Shown piece after piece: positions 42,886 through 51,240 of a DNA stretch of 64,000 bases. Position numbers and translations under genes: made by a program. Numbering within the stretch: position 1 is the first letter of the stretch; each line of letters begins with the position of its first letter. The notes beneath the pieces were generated by a model. That model did not search any database. It was not told the origin of the DNA and saw only the letters and a list, made by a program, of their open reading frames with translations. Origin of the DNA: DATBFU01 sp035498405 (GTDB lineage Bacteria; Acidobacteriota; Thermoanaerobaculia; UBA5066; Gp7-AA6); NCBI GenBank assembly GCA_035498405.1, contig DATKAE010000027.1:62001-126000 (forward strand), given 5' to 3'.

Positions 42886-45684
42886 ATGCGGCTCCGCTTC
42901 GGGTTACTCGTCTGTCTCTTGCCGCTCGCCACGGCATCGCTCGCTCTCGCGCAGACGACGGGCTCGGTGACCGGCGTCGCCCGCGACACCAACGGCGCGC
43001 CCATGCCCGGCGTTCTCGTCACGATCTCGGGGCCTCAGATGCCGCTGGGCCGCTCGATGACGACGCGCTCGGATGGCGTCTTCCAGTTCCTGAATCTGGT
43101 TCCCGGCACGTATCGGCTGAAGGCCGACCTGAAAGGCCTCGGGAGCTTCCAGCAGGAAGTGGTGGTCGCGATCCTGAAGGACACGGAGGTCTACCCCGTT
43201 CTGCGCCCGATGGCGATCGCGGCCGTCACGGTGACGGCGGCGGTCCCGCTGGTCGACACGAAGGCGACCGACATCTCGACCGTCACGCCGCGCAGCACCC
43301 TCGAAAAGCTGCCACTCGTGCGGACGTTCAGCGGGACCTTCCAGCTCGCGCCCGGGATCGCGGAGTCCGGTGTGGCCATCTCGAACACGAACGTCGGCGT
43401 CAACGCCGGCGGCGGCCGCCAGGACAACACGTATCTCTATGACGGAGTCAACGTCACGAACCCGTTCTTCGGAGACCTCTACCAGGACTTCGCCGAGCTC
43501 GACATCCAGGAGGTCAACATCACGCGCGGCGGGGCGACACCGGAGCTCGGCCGCACCGGCGGCTTCATCGTCAACGGCGTGACCAAGTCGGGCACGAACA
43601 CCCTAAAGGGCGACGTGCGGCTCGAATACCAGCCGGCGGCCTTCGAGGCCGACAGCAAGGACCCGAATCTGCAGACCAAGCTCCAGCGTTTTCGCCCCGG
43701 TGTCGGGGCGGGTGGCCCCCTGATCAGGGATCACCTCTTCGCCTACGGCTCTCTGAATTTCTACCGAGTCACCGAAACCGATCGCGTCAATGCGCTCGGC
43801 CCGGTCCCGGATTCGAAGCTCGACATCAATGAGTACTTCATCAAGCTCTCGGGCCAGCCCAACGCCTCGCAATTGATCGACGCCTCGTTCCGGTATCGCG
43901 GCATCGACCAGACGTACGCCGATATCGGCTCGACCGACGCGGGCTCCACGGGCGACAACCCAAAGGAGATCGACCGGGTCGGCGTCTTCTCCTGGTTCTG
44001 GACCGTCAACCCCGTCTGGAACCTCGAGTTCAAGTACAACTACGACGACTATCCGAGCGGCGCCACACCGGTTACGCCGCTGCCCTACCAGCCGCCCTTC
44101 AACGCCGCCGACCCGGCCAGCGTCGGCAACTTCTGCGACCGCAACGACATCTGCACGGGAGGGACCTCGCTTTTCTCCAACGACGACAACTTCCAGCGTC
44201 AGGAATTCAAGCTCGGGACGACCTATCTGACCCAGGGCCTGGGCGCCTCTCATCAGATCAAGGTCGGTGCGACCTACAGCGCCAACAAGGAAAACCTGAA
44301 GCGCATCGCCAACGGGTGGGGCGCCATCACGTTCACGACGTCGGCCTCCAACTGCGGGACCGACTCGAACGGCGACGCTCTGACGTGCTACCGCGCCCGC
44401 TACTCACCCGCGCAGCCGGCCCAGATCTCCCGCGGCCAGACGATCGGCGTGTACGTTCAGGACCAGGCGACCTGGAACCGCCTCACCCTGAACATCGGCG
44501 TTCTTCTCAATCAGGACACCTACATCCCGAACGACAACGGCAAGTTCACGTTCGTCCAGGGCGACTTCACCGTCCCCAACTCCGATCTGTACCCTTGCGG
44601 CAGCGCGCAGGCGAGTCCGCTCGCTTGCACCTATCAGGACACGTTGACCATTCCCTTCTCCAAGCAGATCCAGCCCCGCGTCGGCATCGCGTACGAGACG
44701 GATCCGACGGTTCACGACAAGGCGTACGTCAACTACGCGCGCTACGACAACATGGACAATCAATCCCTCGCGCGTGCGGCGGCCCCGATCCGTCTCTACC
44801 GGACCGACGCGTTCTTCGATCTGACGACCGGCCAGCTCTTGAACCAGGTCACCCGCACGAACCAGACGGGCAAAATCGTCCTTCCCAACATCGACCCGAC
44901 CTTCACCGACGAGTTCAGCCTGGGCTACGCCCGCCCGCTCGGACACGGCTGGTCCGCGGAGATCTGGGGCAACTTCCGCTACACCAAGAACGTCATCGAG
45001 GATTTCCCCGCCACGGGCCGCCAGGACGATCCGAGCAACTTTCGCTACGGAAACATCCCCGGCTGGCGAAAGTACCGCGCGGTCACGCTGGAGGTCCGGA
45101 AGGCCTACGGCTCCAACTGGACCATGGATGTCTCGTACACCCTGTCGCGCCTGGTGGGCAACTGGGACCTCGACTACGCCACTCAGCTTTTCTATTCCTC
45201 CTCCTACATCGAGGACGGCCCGGGAATCTACGTCGAGGACCCGAATCGAACCGGGGTCCTCACCGGGAATCGCACGCACGTCGCCAAGGTCTTCGCGAGC
45301 TACACCTTTCCTTTCCGCCTGAACCTGGGCGGGTACCTCCGGATCCAGACCGGCGCCCCCTGGCAGGCGCAGGAATTCGATCCCATCTATGGCACCGACT
45401 ACCAGTACGCCGAGAAGGCAGGCAGCCGGACGCTGCCGACGTGGACGAACCTCGACCTGCTCGCGTCTTACGACTTCCCGATCGGCCAGACGACCCTTCG
45501 AATCGAAGGCCGATTGCTAAACGTCTTCAACTCGCAACCCGTCCTGAACGTCAACCGGGATCTGTACTTGAACGACGACAACACGGGCCCCAACCCCAAC
45601 TTCGGCCAGCCGTTCAGCGACTCGAGCTTCGCCGCCTACGCGCCGCCCCGAAGATTCGTGCTGTCGGCCATCTTCAACTTCTAG
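42886..45684 (+). CDS. Oar-like TonB-dependent receptor family outer-membrane protein
   Basis: 932 residues from the ATG at 42886, with GGGAGAAGAGGG just upstream. The signal peptide ends ASLALAQ. Residues ~25-105 are a carboxypeptidase-regulatory-like domain (GSVTGVARDTNGAPMPGVLVTISGP...FLNLVPGTYRLKADLKG). A plug-like domain follows with NAGGGRQDNTYLYDGVNVTNPFFGDL, then a large beta-barrel ending PPRRFVLSAIFNF with C-terminal Phe. Such Oar/SusC-related receptors are abundant in Acidobacteriota and are thought to import polymers or be adhesive. Followed by a strong hairpin. Confidence 0.85.
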   Translation: MRLRFGLLVCLLPLATASLALAQTTGSVTGVARDTNGAPMPGVLVTISGPQMPLGRSMTTRSDGVFQFLNLVPGTYRLKADLKGLGSFQQEVVVAILKDTEVYPVLRPMAIAAVTVTAAVPLVDTKATDISTVTPRSTLEKLPLVRTFSGTFQLAPGIAESGVAISNTNVGVNAGGGRQDNTYLYDGVNVTNPFFGDLYQDFAELDIQEVNITRGGATPELGRTGGFIVNGVTKSGTNTLKGDVRLEYQPAAFEADSKDPNLQTKLQRFRPGVGAGGPLIRDHLFAYGSLNFYRVTETDRVNALGPVPDSKLDINEYFIKLSGQPNASQLIDASFRYRGIDQTYADIGSTDAGSTGDNPKEIDRVGVFSWFWTVNPVWNLEFKYNYDDYPSGATPVTPLPYQPPFNAADPASVGNFCDRNDICTGGTSLFSNDDNFQRQEFKLGTTYLTQGLGASHQIKVGATYSANKENLKRIANGWGAITFTTSASNCGTDSNGDALTCYRARYSPAQPAQISRGQTIGVYVQDQATWNRLTLNIGVLLNQDTYIPNDNGKFTFVQGDFTVPNSDLYPCGSAQASPLACTYQDTLTIPFSKQIQPRVGIAYETDPTVHDKAYVNYARYDNMDNQSLARAAAPIRLYRTDAFFDLTTGQLLNQVTRTNQTGKIVLPNIDPTFTDEFSLGYARPLGHGWSAEIWGNFRYTKNVIEDFPATGRQDDPSNFRYGNIPGWRKYRAVTLEVRKAYGSNWTMDVSYTLSRLVGNWDLDYATQLFYSSSYIEDGPGIYVEDPNRTGVLTGNRTHVAKVFASYTFPFRLNLGGYLRIQTGAPWQAQEFDPIYGTDYQYAEKAGSRTLPTWTNLDLLASYDFPIGQTTLRIEGRLLNVFNSQPVLNVNRDLYLNDDNTGPNPNFGQPFSDSSFAAYAPPRRFVLSAIFNF

Positions 45685-45705
45685 GCCGGGCGAGGCGCTT
45701 CGGAC

Positions 45706-45734
45706 GGCCGGGAGCCCTCGAGCTCCCGGCCTTA
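45706..45734 (+). terminator. Hairpin terminator after the Oar-like gene
   Basis: GGCCGGGAGC (45706-45715) pairs perfectly with GCTCCCGGCC (45722-45731) around a 6-base loop and is followed by TTA. It begins 22 bases after the receptor stop. The stem is strong but the T-tract is minimal. Confidence 0.65.
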
Positions 45735-45744
45735 TCATTTGCGC

Positions 45745-46254
45745 ATGAGAAAGCCCATGGGGCTCGTCCCGCTCGCCGCGCTCCTGATTCTCCACCTGCC
45801 TGCCGAGGCCGCTTCGCCGCCGCCCGTGCTCAAGATCCCGGCCTCGCCGGACCGGCCGATCGCGTCCGAGTCTCTGCTCGGGGCCGACCGCAGCGACGTA
45901 CGCCAAGAGGACGCCCAGGGCGATGTGACGGTCTACCACGGCCTGCCGCTGCTCTCGGTTCTCGAGAAGAGCGGTGTCGACACCAAGACGATGCCGGGGC
46001 AGCGCAAGCTCGCCACCGCCGTCGTCGTCGTCACCGCGCGCGACGGCTACACCGTGGTCTTCTCGGCCGGAGAGCTCCTGATGCACCGCGCCGACCCGAG
46101 AGTGTTTCTGGTTGCCGAGACGGCGGCCGGGCCGCTGCCGGAGAACGAAGGTCCCGTCCGGCTGATCGTCTACGGCGACCGCTCGCGCTCCTCCTACGCT
46201 CTCGCCCGGATCGAGCTCAAGTACCTCGCGGAGAACACGCCGGCCAAGCGCTGA
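45745..46254 (+). CDS. Secreted molybdopterin-fold (sulfite-oxidase-like) small protein
   Basis: 169 residues from the ATG at 45745, with signal peptide LVPLAALLILHLPAEAAS. The mature part has HGLPLLSVLEKSGV, VVVVTARDGYTVVFSAGELL and GPVRLIVYGDRSRSSYALARIELKYL. These match the shortened Moco-domain-like proteins related to the sulfite oxidase fold. The Cys that would ligate molybdenum is not present, so a cofactor is doubtful. Annotated by pattern only. Confidence 0.55.
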   Translation: MRKPMGLVPLAALLILHLPAEAASPPPVLKIPASPDRPIASESLLGADRSDVRQEDAQGDVTVYHGLPLLSVLEKSGVDTKTMPGQRKLATAVVVVTARDGYTVVFSAGELLMHRADPRVFLVAETAAGPLPENEGPVRLIVYGDRSRSSYALARIELKYLAENTPAKR

Positions 46255-46263
46255 GCGTCGCCT

Positions 46264-48294
46264 TCAGTCGGCAGCGCGAACTCTCGCGAGGGACTTCGCC
46301 ACTTCCGGCTGATCGGGCCTCAAGGCAAGTGAGCGCTCGAGCAGCCGGATGACCGCCTGTCGATCGGCCAAACAGGTCTCGAAGAGCGCCAGATCGTTCA
46401 TCGTCTGCGGATCGGTCGTGCTCGCCTCGAAGCGCGTGAGCGCCTCCACCGCGCCCCGGCAGTCCTTCGCACGATAGAGCAGCAAGGCAAGCTCGCGGGC
46501 GACCGCTTCGTTGGCAGGGTATGCCTTCGCCGCTCGGAGGAGCAGCGACTTGGCGGCGGCGGCCCTTCCGTCCCTCTGATACTCGCGCGCCCAGGAAGCG
46601 ACGGCCGCCGCCGGGTCGGTCTTGAGCGCCGCGAGCGACCGCAAGAGCCACTCCTCGGCCGCGCGCGTGTCTCCCCGCTCGCGGTACAGCAGCGCGAGAT
46701 TGAACATCGGCGAGTAGTAGCCCGGGTTGAGCCTCAAGGACTCGTCGAAGGCCCTTCGCGCGGCCGAGAAGTCCTTCCGCGTCTCGAGCTCATACATGCC
46801 GAGGTTGTTCCAGGCGCCTTCCGTCATCGCCGGCCGGTCGCCACCGGTCGGAGCCAGAGGCTGCGCCTGCCCCGGCGAAAGGTAACCGAGCGCCAGGAGC
46901 TTCCTGGCGTACTCGCTCGATTGCTCCGCTGACATCGTCGCGGCGGCGACACGGCGCACCACGAGGCCCGAGAAAACGTCTCTCTTCGGCACTGACGGGA
47001 GCTCGGAAAACGGCGCACGCAGCGGCGATCCGGGCATCCGCGAGTCGGCGGGAAGGTCCTGCAGTGCCAACACGGTCGGCGCCACGTCGAAAAGGCTCGC
47101 TCGGGACCGCTCCGGCGAGGGCACCACGCGACGACCCCAGGCCGCCAAGACGCCCTCCGGTCGGTGCCAGAAGGCGGCCGTGCTCCAGCTGCCCGACGCA
47201 AACCCGCAAGGCCGGTCCGCGCCCCACTTGAAGCCGTGGTCGGAGTGGACCAGCAGAGTTGCACCGTCCTCCTCCGCGCGCCGCATCCACTGCCCGAGGA
47301 TTCGGTCGATCGCCGAGTAGTAGGTCTCGACGACGCGCCGGTACTTCGAAAAGTCTGCCTCGGAGACCGAGGCGCAGTCCGTGCGCGGCGGGGTGAACGG
47401 GGCGAAGAGGTGACCGACCTCGTCGGTGCCCTCGAAGTAAACCGCCTCGAGCTCGGGCAGATCGCGGTCGTACAGGTCGCGCGCGATCCGCTGCGTGATC
47501 CGAGTGGCGGCGAGAATGCGGGACAGCGCGACGATCGGATTCTCCATGCCGGCCCCCCCGGAGAGCGCGGCCTCGACCTCCGAGGAAGGCGCCTCGATGT
47601 ACGCGGCGAGATCCCCGGCCGCAACACGCGCTTCGCGACGAACCACCTCCGCGACACCGGCCTCGAGCGGCGCCGGGAAGGCGACGCCGGAAAGGGACAG
47701 CGCATCGAAGAGGATCGGGCTCGCATGATCGCTGACGAAGGAGCCGTTGACCTCCTCTGCCGGATGCGTCGCCCACCAGCCCACGACGCCGACCCTGCGC
47801 CCCCCGGCCGATGCCACATTCCAGACCGCCGGCACCGCGCGCGAGAACCCGGTGATCGGAACCTTGCGCCCCGTCTTCGGCTCCACCTCCTGGAAGTCGA
47901 GTACACGGTGAATGTCCGGCGCGACGCCCGTAGCGGCCGTCGTCCAGAGGATGGGCGAGATCAACGGAAAGAAACTCTGCAGCCTGGCCGAGTAGCCTTC
48001 CGCCGTCAGGCGCTTCCAGTTGGGCATTCGGCCCTCGGCCGCCAGGCGGTCGAGGAGCTCCCAGTCGAGCCCGTCGAGCCCGATCCAGATGACCGGGGGA
48101 CGCGGGCCCGGCGGGCGTCTCGCGCGCGAGGAGACATCCGCCGACTCGACCGATGAAGCCAGAGTCGACGCCGAAGAAACCGCTCGAGATCCCGCTTCCC
48201 TGTCGCGCTTCTCGCCGCCCCGACAAGAGACTGCGGCCAGGCCGGCCAACAGAAGCGTCGCGAGACGGTCACGCCGGCTCATCCGGCGCACCAT
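46264..48294 (-). CDS. Phosphodiesterase/alkaline-phosphatase-superfamily lipoprotein with TPR tail
   Basis: 676 residues. Lipobox LAAVSCRGG near residue 24. The catalytic domain (~70-480) begins VIWIGLDGLDWELLDRL and has the nucleophile region FPLISPILWTTAATG (Thr). It also shows VYFEGTDEVGHLF and HSDHGFKWG, the metal-binding Asp/His pairs of type I phosphodiesterases/nucleotide pyrophosphatases. The C-terminal ~170 residues are TPR (AWNNLGMYELETRKDFSAARRAFDESLRLNPG). It converges on the molybdopterin-fold gene, with 9 bases between. Substrate unknown. Confidence 0.87.
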   Translation of the reverse strand: MVRRMSRRDRLATLLLAGLAAVSCRGGEKRDREAGSRAVSSASTLASSVESADVSSRARRPPGPRPPVIWIGLDGLDWELLDRLAAEGRMPNWKRLTAEGYSARLQSFFPLISPILWTTAATGVAPDIHRVLDFQEVEPKTGRKVPITGFSRAVPAVWNVASAGGRRVGVVGWWATHPAEEVNGSFVSDHASPILFDALSLSGVAFPAPLEAGVAEVVRREARVAAGDLAAYIEAPSSEVEAALSGGAGMENPIVALSRILAATRITQRIARDLYDRDLPELEAVYFEGTDEVGHLFAPFTPPRTDCASVSEADFSKYRRVVETYYSAIDRILGQWMRRAEEDGATLLVHSDHGFKWGADRPCGFASGSWSTAAFWHRPEGVLAAWGRRVVPSPERSRASLFDVAPTVLALQDLPADSRMPGSPLRAPFSELPSVPKRDVFSGLVVRRVAAATMSAEQSSEYARKLLALGYLSPGQAQPLAPTGGDRPAMTEGAWNNLGMYELETRKDFSAARRAFDESLRLNPGYYSPMFNLALLYRERGDTRAAEEWLLRSLAALKTDPAAAVASWAREYQRDGRAAAAKSLLLRAAKAYPANEAVARELALLLYRAKDCRGAVEALTRFEASTTDPQTMNDLALFETCLADRQAVIRLLERSLALRPDQPEVAKSLARVRAAD

Positions 48295-48318
48295 AACAAA
48301 GCGATTCGCCGCGTCTGT

Positions 48319-48347
48319 TTGACCCCCCCTGTCCGGGGGGTTACACT
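48319..48347 (+). promoter_or_regulatory. Promoter of the tRNA-His/tRNA-Arg operon
   Basis: TTGACC (48319-48324) and TACACT (48342-48347) are spaced by 17 bases. The first transcribed base should fall near 48354, a few bases before tRNA-His, with a GC-rich discriminator typical of stringently controlled stable RNA promoters. The spacer itself holds a CCCCCC/GGGGGG inverted repeat. Confidence 0.7.
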
Positions 48348-48360
48348 GCGCGGTTCCGAC

Positions 48361-48438
48361 GGTGGGTGTAGCTCAGCTGGTTAGAGCGCCAGACTGTGGA
48401 TCTGGATGTCGAGGGTTCGAATCCCTCCACTCACCCCA
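48361..48438 (+). tRNA. tRNA-His (anticodon GTG)
   Basis: Acceptor GTGGGTG (48362-48368) pairs with CACTCAC. The anticodon stem CCAGA/TCTGG encloses the loop CTGTGGA, and the T arm is GAGGG-TTCGAAT-CCCTC. The extra G at position -1 (48361) faces the discriminator C48435, the His identity pair. CCA is encoded at 48436-48438. Confidence 0.96.
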
Positions 48439-48450
48439 AGTTCGTTCTTT

Positions 48451-48528
48451 GCGCCCGTAGCTCAGTCCGGATAGAGCGTTAGCCTCCGGAGCTAAAGGTC
48501 CCGCGTTCGAATCGCGGCGGGCGCACCA
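48451..48528 (+). tRNA. tRNA-Arg (anticodon CCG)
   Basis: Acceptor GCGCCCG (48451-48457) pairs with CGGGCGC (48518-48524). The D stem is GCTC/GAGC, the anticodon stem TTAGC/GCTAA with loop CTCCGGA, and the T arm CCGCG-TTCGAAT-CGCGG. Discriminator A, encoded CCA at 48526-48528. Its 3' half is duplicated at 61838, which makes it the apparent integration target of the island. Confidence 0.96.
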
Positions 48529-48600
48529 CCTCCTCCAATGACTTAGCAGACCCCGACTCCTCCTCCGACTCCCGATTGTCCGTGTTTGGTCCGTGTTTGC
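48483..48600. repeat. Left boundary repeat of the island (attL-like)
   Basis: 46 bases of the tRNA-Arg(CCG) 3' half are identical to 61838-61883. The next 72 bases match 61884-61955 without gaps but with about 13 substitutions by eye, ending in the exact block TCCGTGTTTGGTCCGTGTTTGC (given here as its position, 48579-48600). On the minus strand the 72 bases are open in both copies, reading SKHGPNTD here, the kind of tail seen at the C-terminus of tRNA-targeting integrases. Confidence 0.75.
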
Positions 48601-48654
48601 TTTTCGGGACCAGCTGCCTTGCTGAGGTAACGCGTTTTTCGTCGCGAGCATTCT

Positions 48655-51240
48655 TCAGGCCGAGAGCTCGCGCTGGAGCCACTCCCGGGCCGCTGCCCAC
48701 TTACGTTCAACCGTAGCGGGCGAGATTGCCATCGCCTTCGCGACCTCGTCGATCGTCAGGCCGCCGAAGAACCGCAGCTCCACGACGCGACCCTGTTCCG
48801 GATCGAGCGCGGCGAGCTTCTTCAGCGCGTCGTCTACGGCGATAAGGTCGGCGTTGCGAGGCAGCGACATCGCCTCGGTCTCCAGCCGTGCCGGCACCTT
48901 CCCTCCGCCGCGCTTCTGTGCGGAACGCCGGCGGGCGTAATCAACCAGGATTTCGCGCATCGCCCGCGAGGCGACCGCGAAGAAATGAATGCGATTCTGC
49001 CAGTCTGCGTTTGGGCGGTTGACGAGCTTCAGATACGTTTCGTTGACGATCGCCGACGGTTGCAGAGTGTGCCCGGCCCTTTCACTGCGAAGGTGGCTTT
49101 CGGCCATCTGATGAAGGTCGCCGTGCACGAGGGAGATGAGCCTGTCGAAGGCGGATTTCTCCCCCGCCTGCCAGGCGAGGAGCAAGTCGGTGACGTTTTC
49201 GGGCTTCGGCGCGTCGTCCCGTCGATCATTCCTGGACGGCTCGCTCTCTTCGGGAAGCACCCCACTCTGGATGCCGGGACCGTCGAGAGTCTCGACGGCC
49301 TCCTCTGACTCCTGCCTTGCGCTTGCCTTCGCCGTCGACAGCAAACCGCCTGCGTCGGCCGACCATGCCTGCGAGGGCCAGCCCCGTCGTCCACCAGGCT
49401 CGCAGCGCTCGAGCAATTCCGCTACAGCGGTCGCCCATGCTTCGATGTCGGACGGGCGATCCAACTTCGACTTTGCCAACGCCGCTTCGAAGAGGTGGTC
49501 GAGCTTCGGCGGTGAGCCGGGCAGGAAATCCGACAATGCCGGGGCGGACTCGAAGAGGACCTTCAGGATCACCTGCGCGACCTGCCTGCCCTGCACCATC
49601 TTGTGCCCGGTGGCCGCCTCCCAGGCGACGCAGGCCAGCGAGTAGACGTCTGATCGCTCATCGAGGTCAGCCGATTGGACCTGCTCGGGCGACATGTAAG
49701 CCGGTGTCCCCACCGCGTTCCCGGCCTGCGTGAGGCGTGCCTCGAACCGGGCCGAGAGCGCCACTCCGAAGTCGAGCAGCTTCGCCTGGAAGCCGCCGGA
49801 ATCGGCCACGAGGAAGATGTTTTCGGGCTTCACGTCGCGGTGAATCACGCCCGCGCGATGTGCGGCAGCGAGCGCCGCGCTGGTCTGCCGAAGGAATCGC
49901 GCCACTTGCTGTGGTGTTCCGGCACCGTACTCGACGAGGAGACTCGAAAGCTCTCTGCCCTTCAGCAGCTCCATCACGAGAAAGGCCGATCCGTCGTCCA
50001 GCTCGCCAACGTCGAAGAGAGCCGTCACACCCGGATGTTGAGCGCGCGCGATGACCTTTGCCTCCCGCTCCAGCCGGACCCGCATCGCCGGGTCTCCGAG
50101 AAATGCTGCCTTGATGATTTTCAGCGCGACGTTGCGGTCGAGCTTTTCGTCGTAGGCTGCAAAGACCGTTCCCATCCCGCCTTCGCCCAGAAGTCTCTCG
50201 AAGCGGTACCGCTCGTTGACGCGAAACGGAAGAATCCGCGACGCGTCGAGTTCGGCGCCGTCGCGTGCGCACCGGGCCCCCGGGCCGCTCTCCCCCCGCC
50301 CCGTGTCGCCCGTGCAGGCGCGGCAGCGAGGGCAGACGAGCAGGGCCTCGATCCCGCGCTCGTGCATGGCCCGCCGTGTCATCGCTCGCTTCGCTTCGGC
50401 CTCGGACAACTGGCGCTTCAGGGAGCGCAATTCCAACGCCGTTCCGAGATGATGGGCGAGACCGGAAATCACGCGACGCTGGGTATCGCCAAAAGAGCGT
50501 GCCGGGCCGTCGATGACGAGGGCCCCACACGGCTCGGTCATCATTCCCATGACTGGCACGACGACCGAGCCGCCCGCTGCCATGAACTCGACGTTCGCCC
50601 CCGGACCCTTGAGGCGGTTGGCCGGGGGAGGAGACGTACCCCCCGCCGCGAGCGGCACTACCCGGTCTTCCTCCAGAGCCCAGACGCCGATTTCCTTCGC
50701 TCCGATGGAACGCGCGACCTCGGCTGCCATTGCCGCGGCCCAGGCCGAGGTGTCTTCGAGCTGACGCGACGACGCCGAGAGGCGGGAGATCTGGTCCTGT
50801 GCGATGCGGATCTGCTCGTAGGCTTCCTTCAGTTCCAGGTTCTTCGATTCGGTCTCGCGCTGTAGGCGCCAGATGGTGAGCTGGTTCTCCACCCGGGCTA
50901 TGACTTCCTCCGCCTGAAACGGCTTCGTGACGTAGTCGACGCCTCCGGCTTTGAAAGCCTTGACCTTGTCCAGCGGCTCGTCCAGGGCGCTGATGAACAC
51001 AACCGGGATGTCTCGCAGGGCGGCGTCGGCCTTCAGCTCACGGCACACCTCATAGCCGTCCATCTCCGGCATGGTGATGTCGAGCATCACGAGCTCGGGA
51101 CGCTGCGCCCGGATCATCGCGAGAGCTCTCTTTCCCGTGTTTGCCGCACGCACCCGAAGGCCGGCGCCGCGCAGAATCCCGGCCAGCAGCGAGAGGTTGC
51201 CAGGATTGTCGTCAACGAGGAAGATTTCGCCCGTCATCAC
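48655..51240 (-). CDS. Receiver - GAF-like - Cys motif - Ser/Thr kinase - ECF sigma factor fusion
   Basis: 861 residues from a GTG at 51240 (an ATG follows at 51237), overlapping the histidine kinase stop. Receiver: residues 1-120 with Asp10/11, phospho-acceptor Asp54 in LVMLDITMPEMDG and Lys106. A coiled coil (~125-160) and a GAF-like region (~160-275) follow, then a CPRCRAC...C cluster (Cys303, 306, 309, 324) that may bind zinc. Ser/Thr kinase: ~345-610, with GEGGMG (352-357), Lys374, HRDVKPEN (467-474), DFG (490-492) and YMSPEQ. Sigma: ~684-857, ECF type of the PF07638 kind, sigma2 with SAIVNETYLKLVN...HFFAVASRAMREILVDYARRR and sigma4 with LDPEQGRVVELRFFGGLTIDEVAKAMAISPATVERKW. One chain thus joins phospho-input, Ser/Thr kinase and promoter recognition. 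It is the last gene of the operon. Confidence 0.88.
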   Translation of the reverse strand: MMTGEIFLVDDNPGNLSLLAGILRGAGLRVRAANTGKRALAMIRAQRPELVMLDITMPEMDGYEVCRELKADAALRDIPVVFISALDEPLDKVKAFKAGGVDYVTKPFQAEEVIARVENQLTIWRLQRETESKNLELKEAYEQIRIAQDQISRLSASSRQLEDTSAWAAAMAAEVARSIGAKEIGVWALEEDRVVPLAAGGTSPPPANRLKGPGANVEFMAAGGSVVVPVMGMMTEPCGALVIDGPARSFGDTQRRVISGLAHHLGTALELRSLKRQLSEAEAKRAMTRRAMHERGIEALLVCPRCRACTGDTGRGESGPGARCARDGAELDASRILPFRVNERYRFERLLGEGGMGTVFAAYDEKLDRNVALKIIKAAFLGDPAMRVRLEREAKVIARAQHPGVTALFDVGELDDGSAFLVMELLKGRELSSLLVEYGAGTPQQVARFLRQTSAALAAAHRAGVIHRDVKPENIFLVADSGGFQAKLLDFGVALSARFEARLTQAGNAVGTPAYMSPEQVQSADLDERSDVYSLACVAWEAATGHKMVQGRQVAQVILKVLFESAPALSDFLPGSPPKLDHLFEAALAKSKLDRPSDIEAWATAVAELLERCEPGGRRGWPSQAWSADAGGLLSTAKASARQESEEAVETLDGPGIQSGVLPEESEPSRNDRRDDAPKPENVTDLLLAWQAGEKSAFDRLISLVHGDLHQMAESHLRSERAGHTLQPSAIVNETYLKLVNRPNADWQNRIHFFAVASRAMREILVDYARRRSAQKRGGGKVPARLETEAMSLPRNADLIAVDDALKKLAALDPEQGRVVELRFFGGLTIDEVAKAMAISPATVERKWAAAREWLQRELSA

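Noticed and set aside
48373..48700. Short minus-strand frames reading WCARRDSNAGPLAPE or RPPRFERGTF
   Set aside because: These are antisense translations of the tRNA T-arm region, a well-known artefact. Only their downstream part is used, cautiously, as a possible integrase tail.
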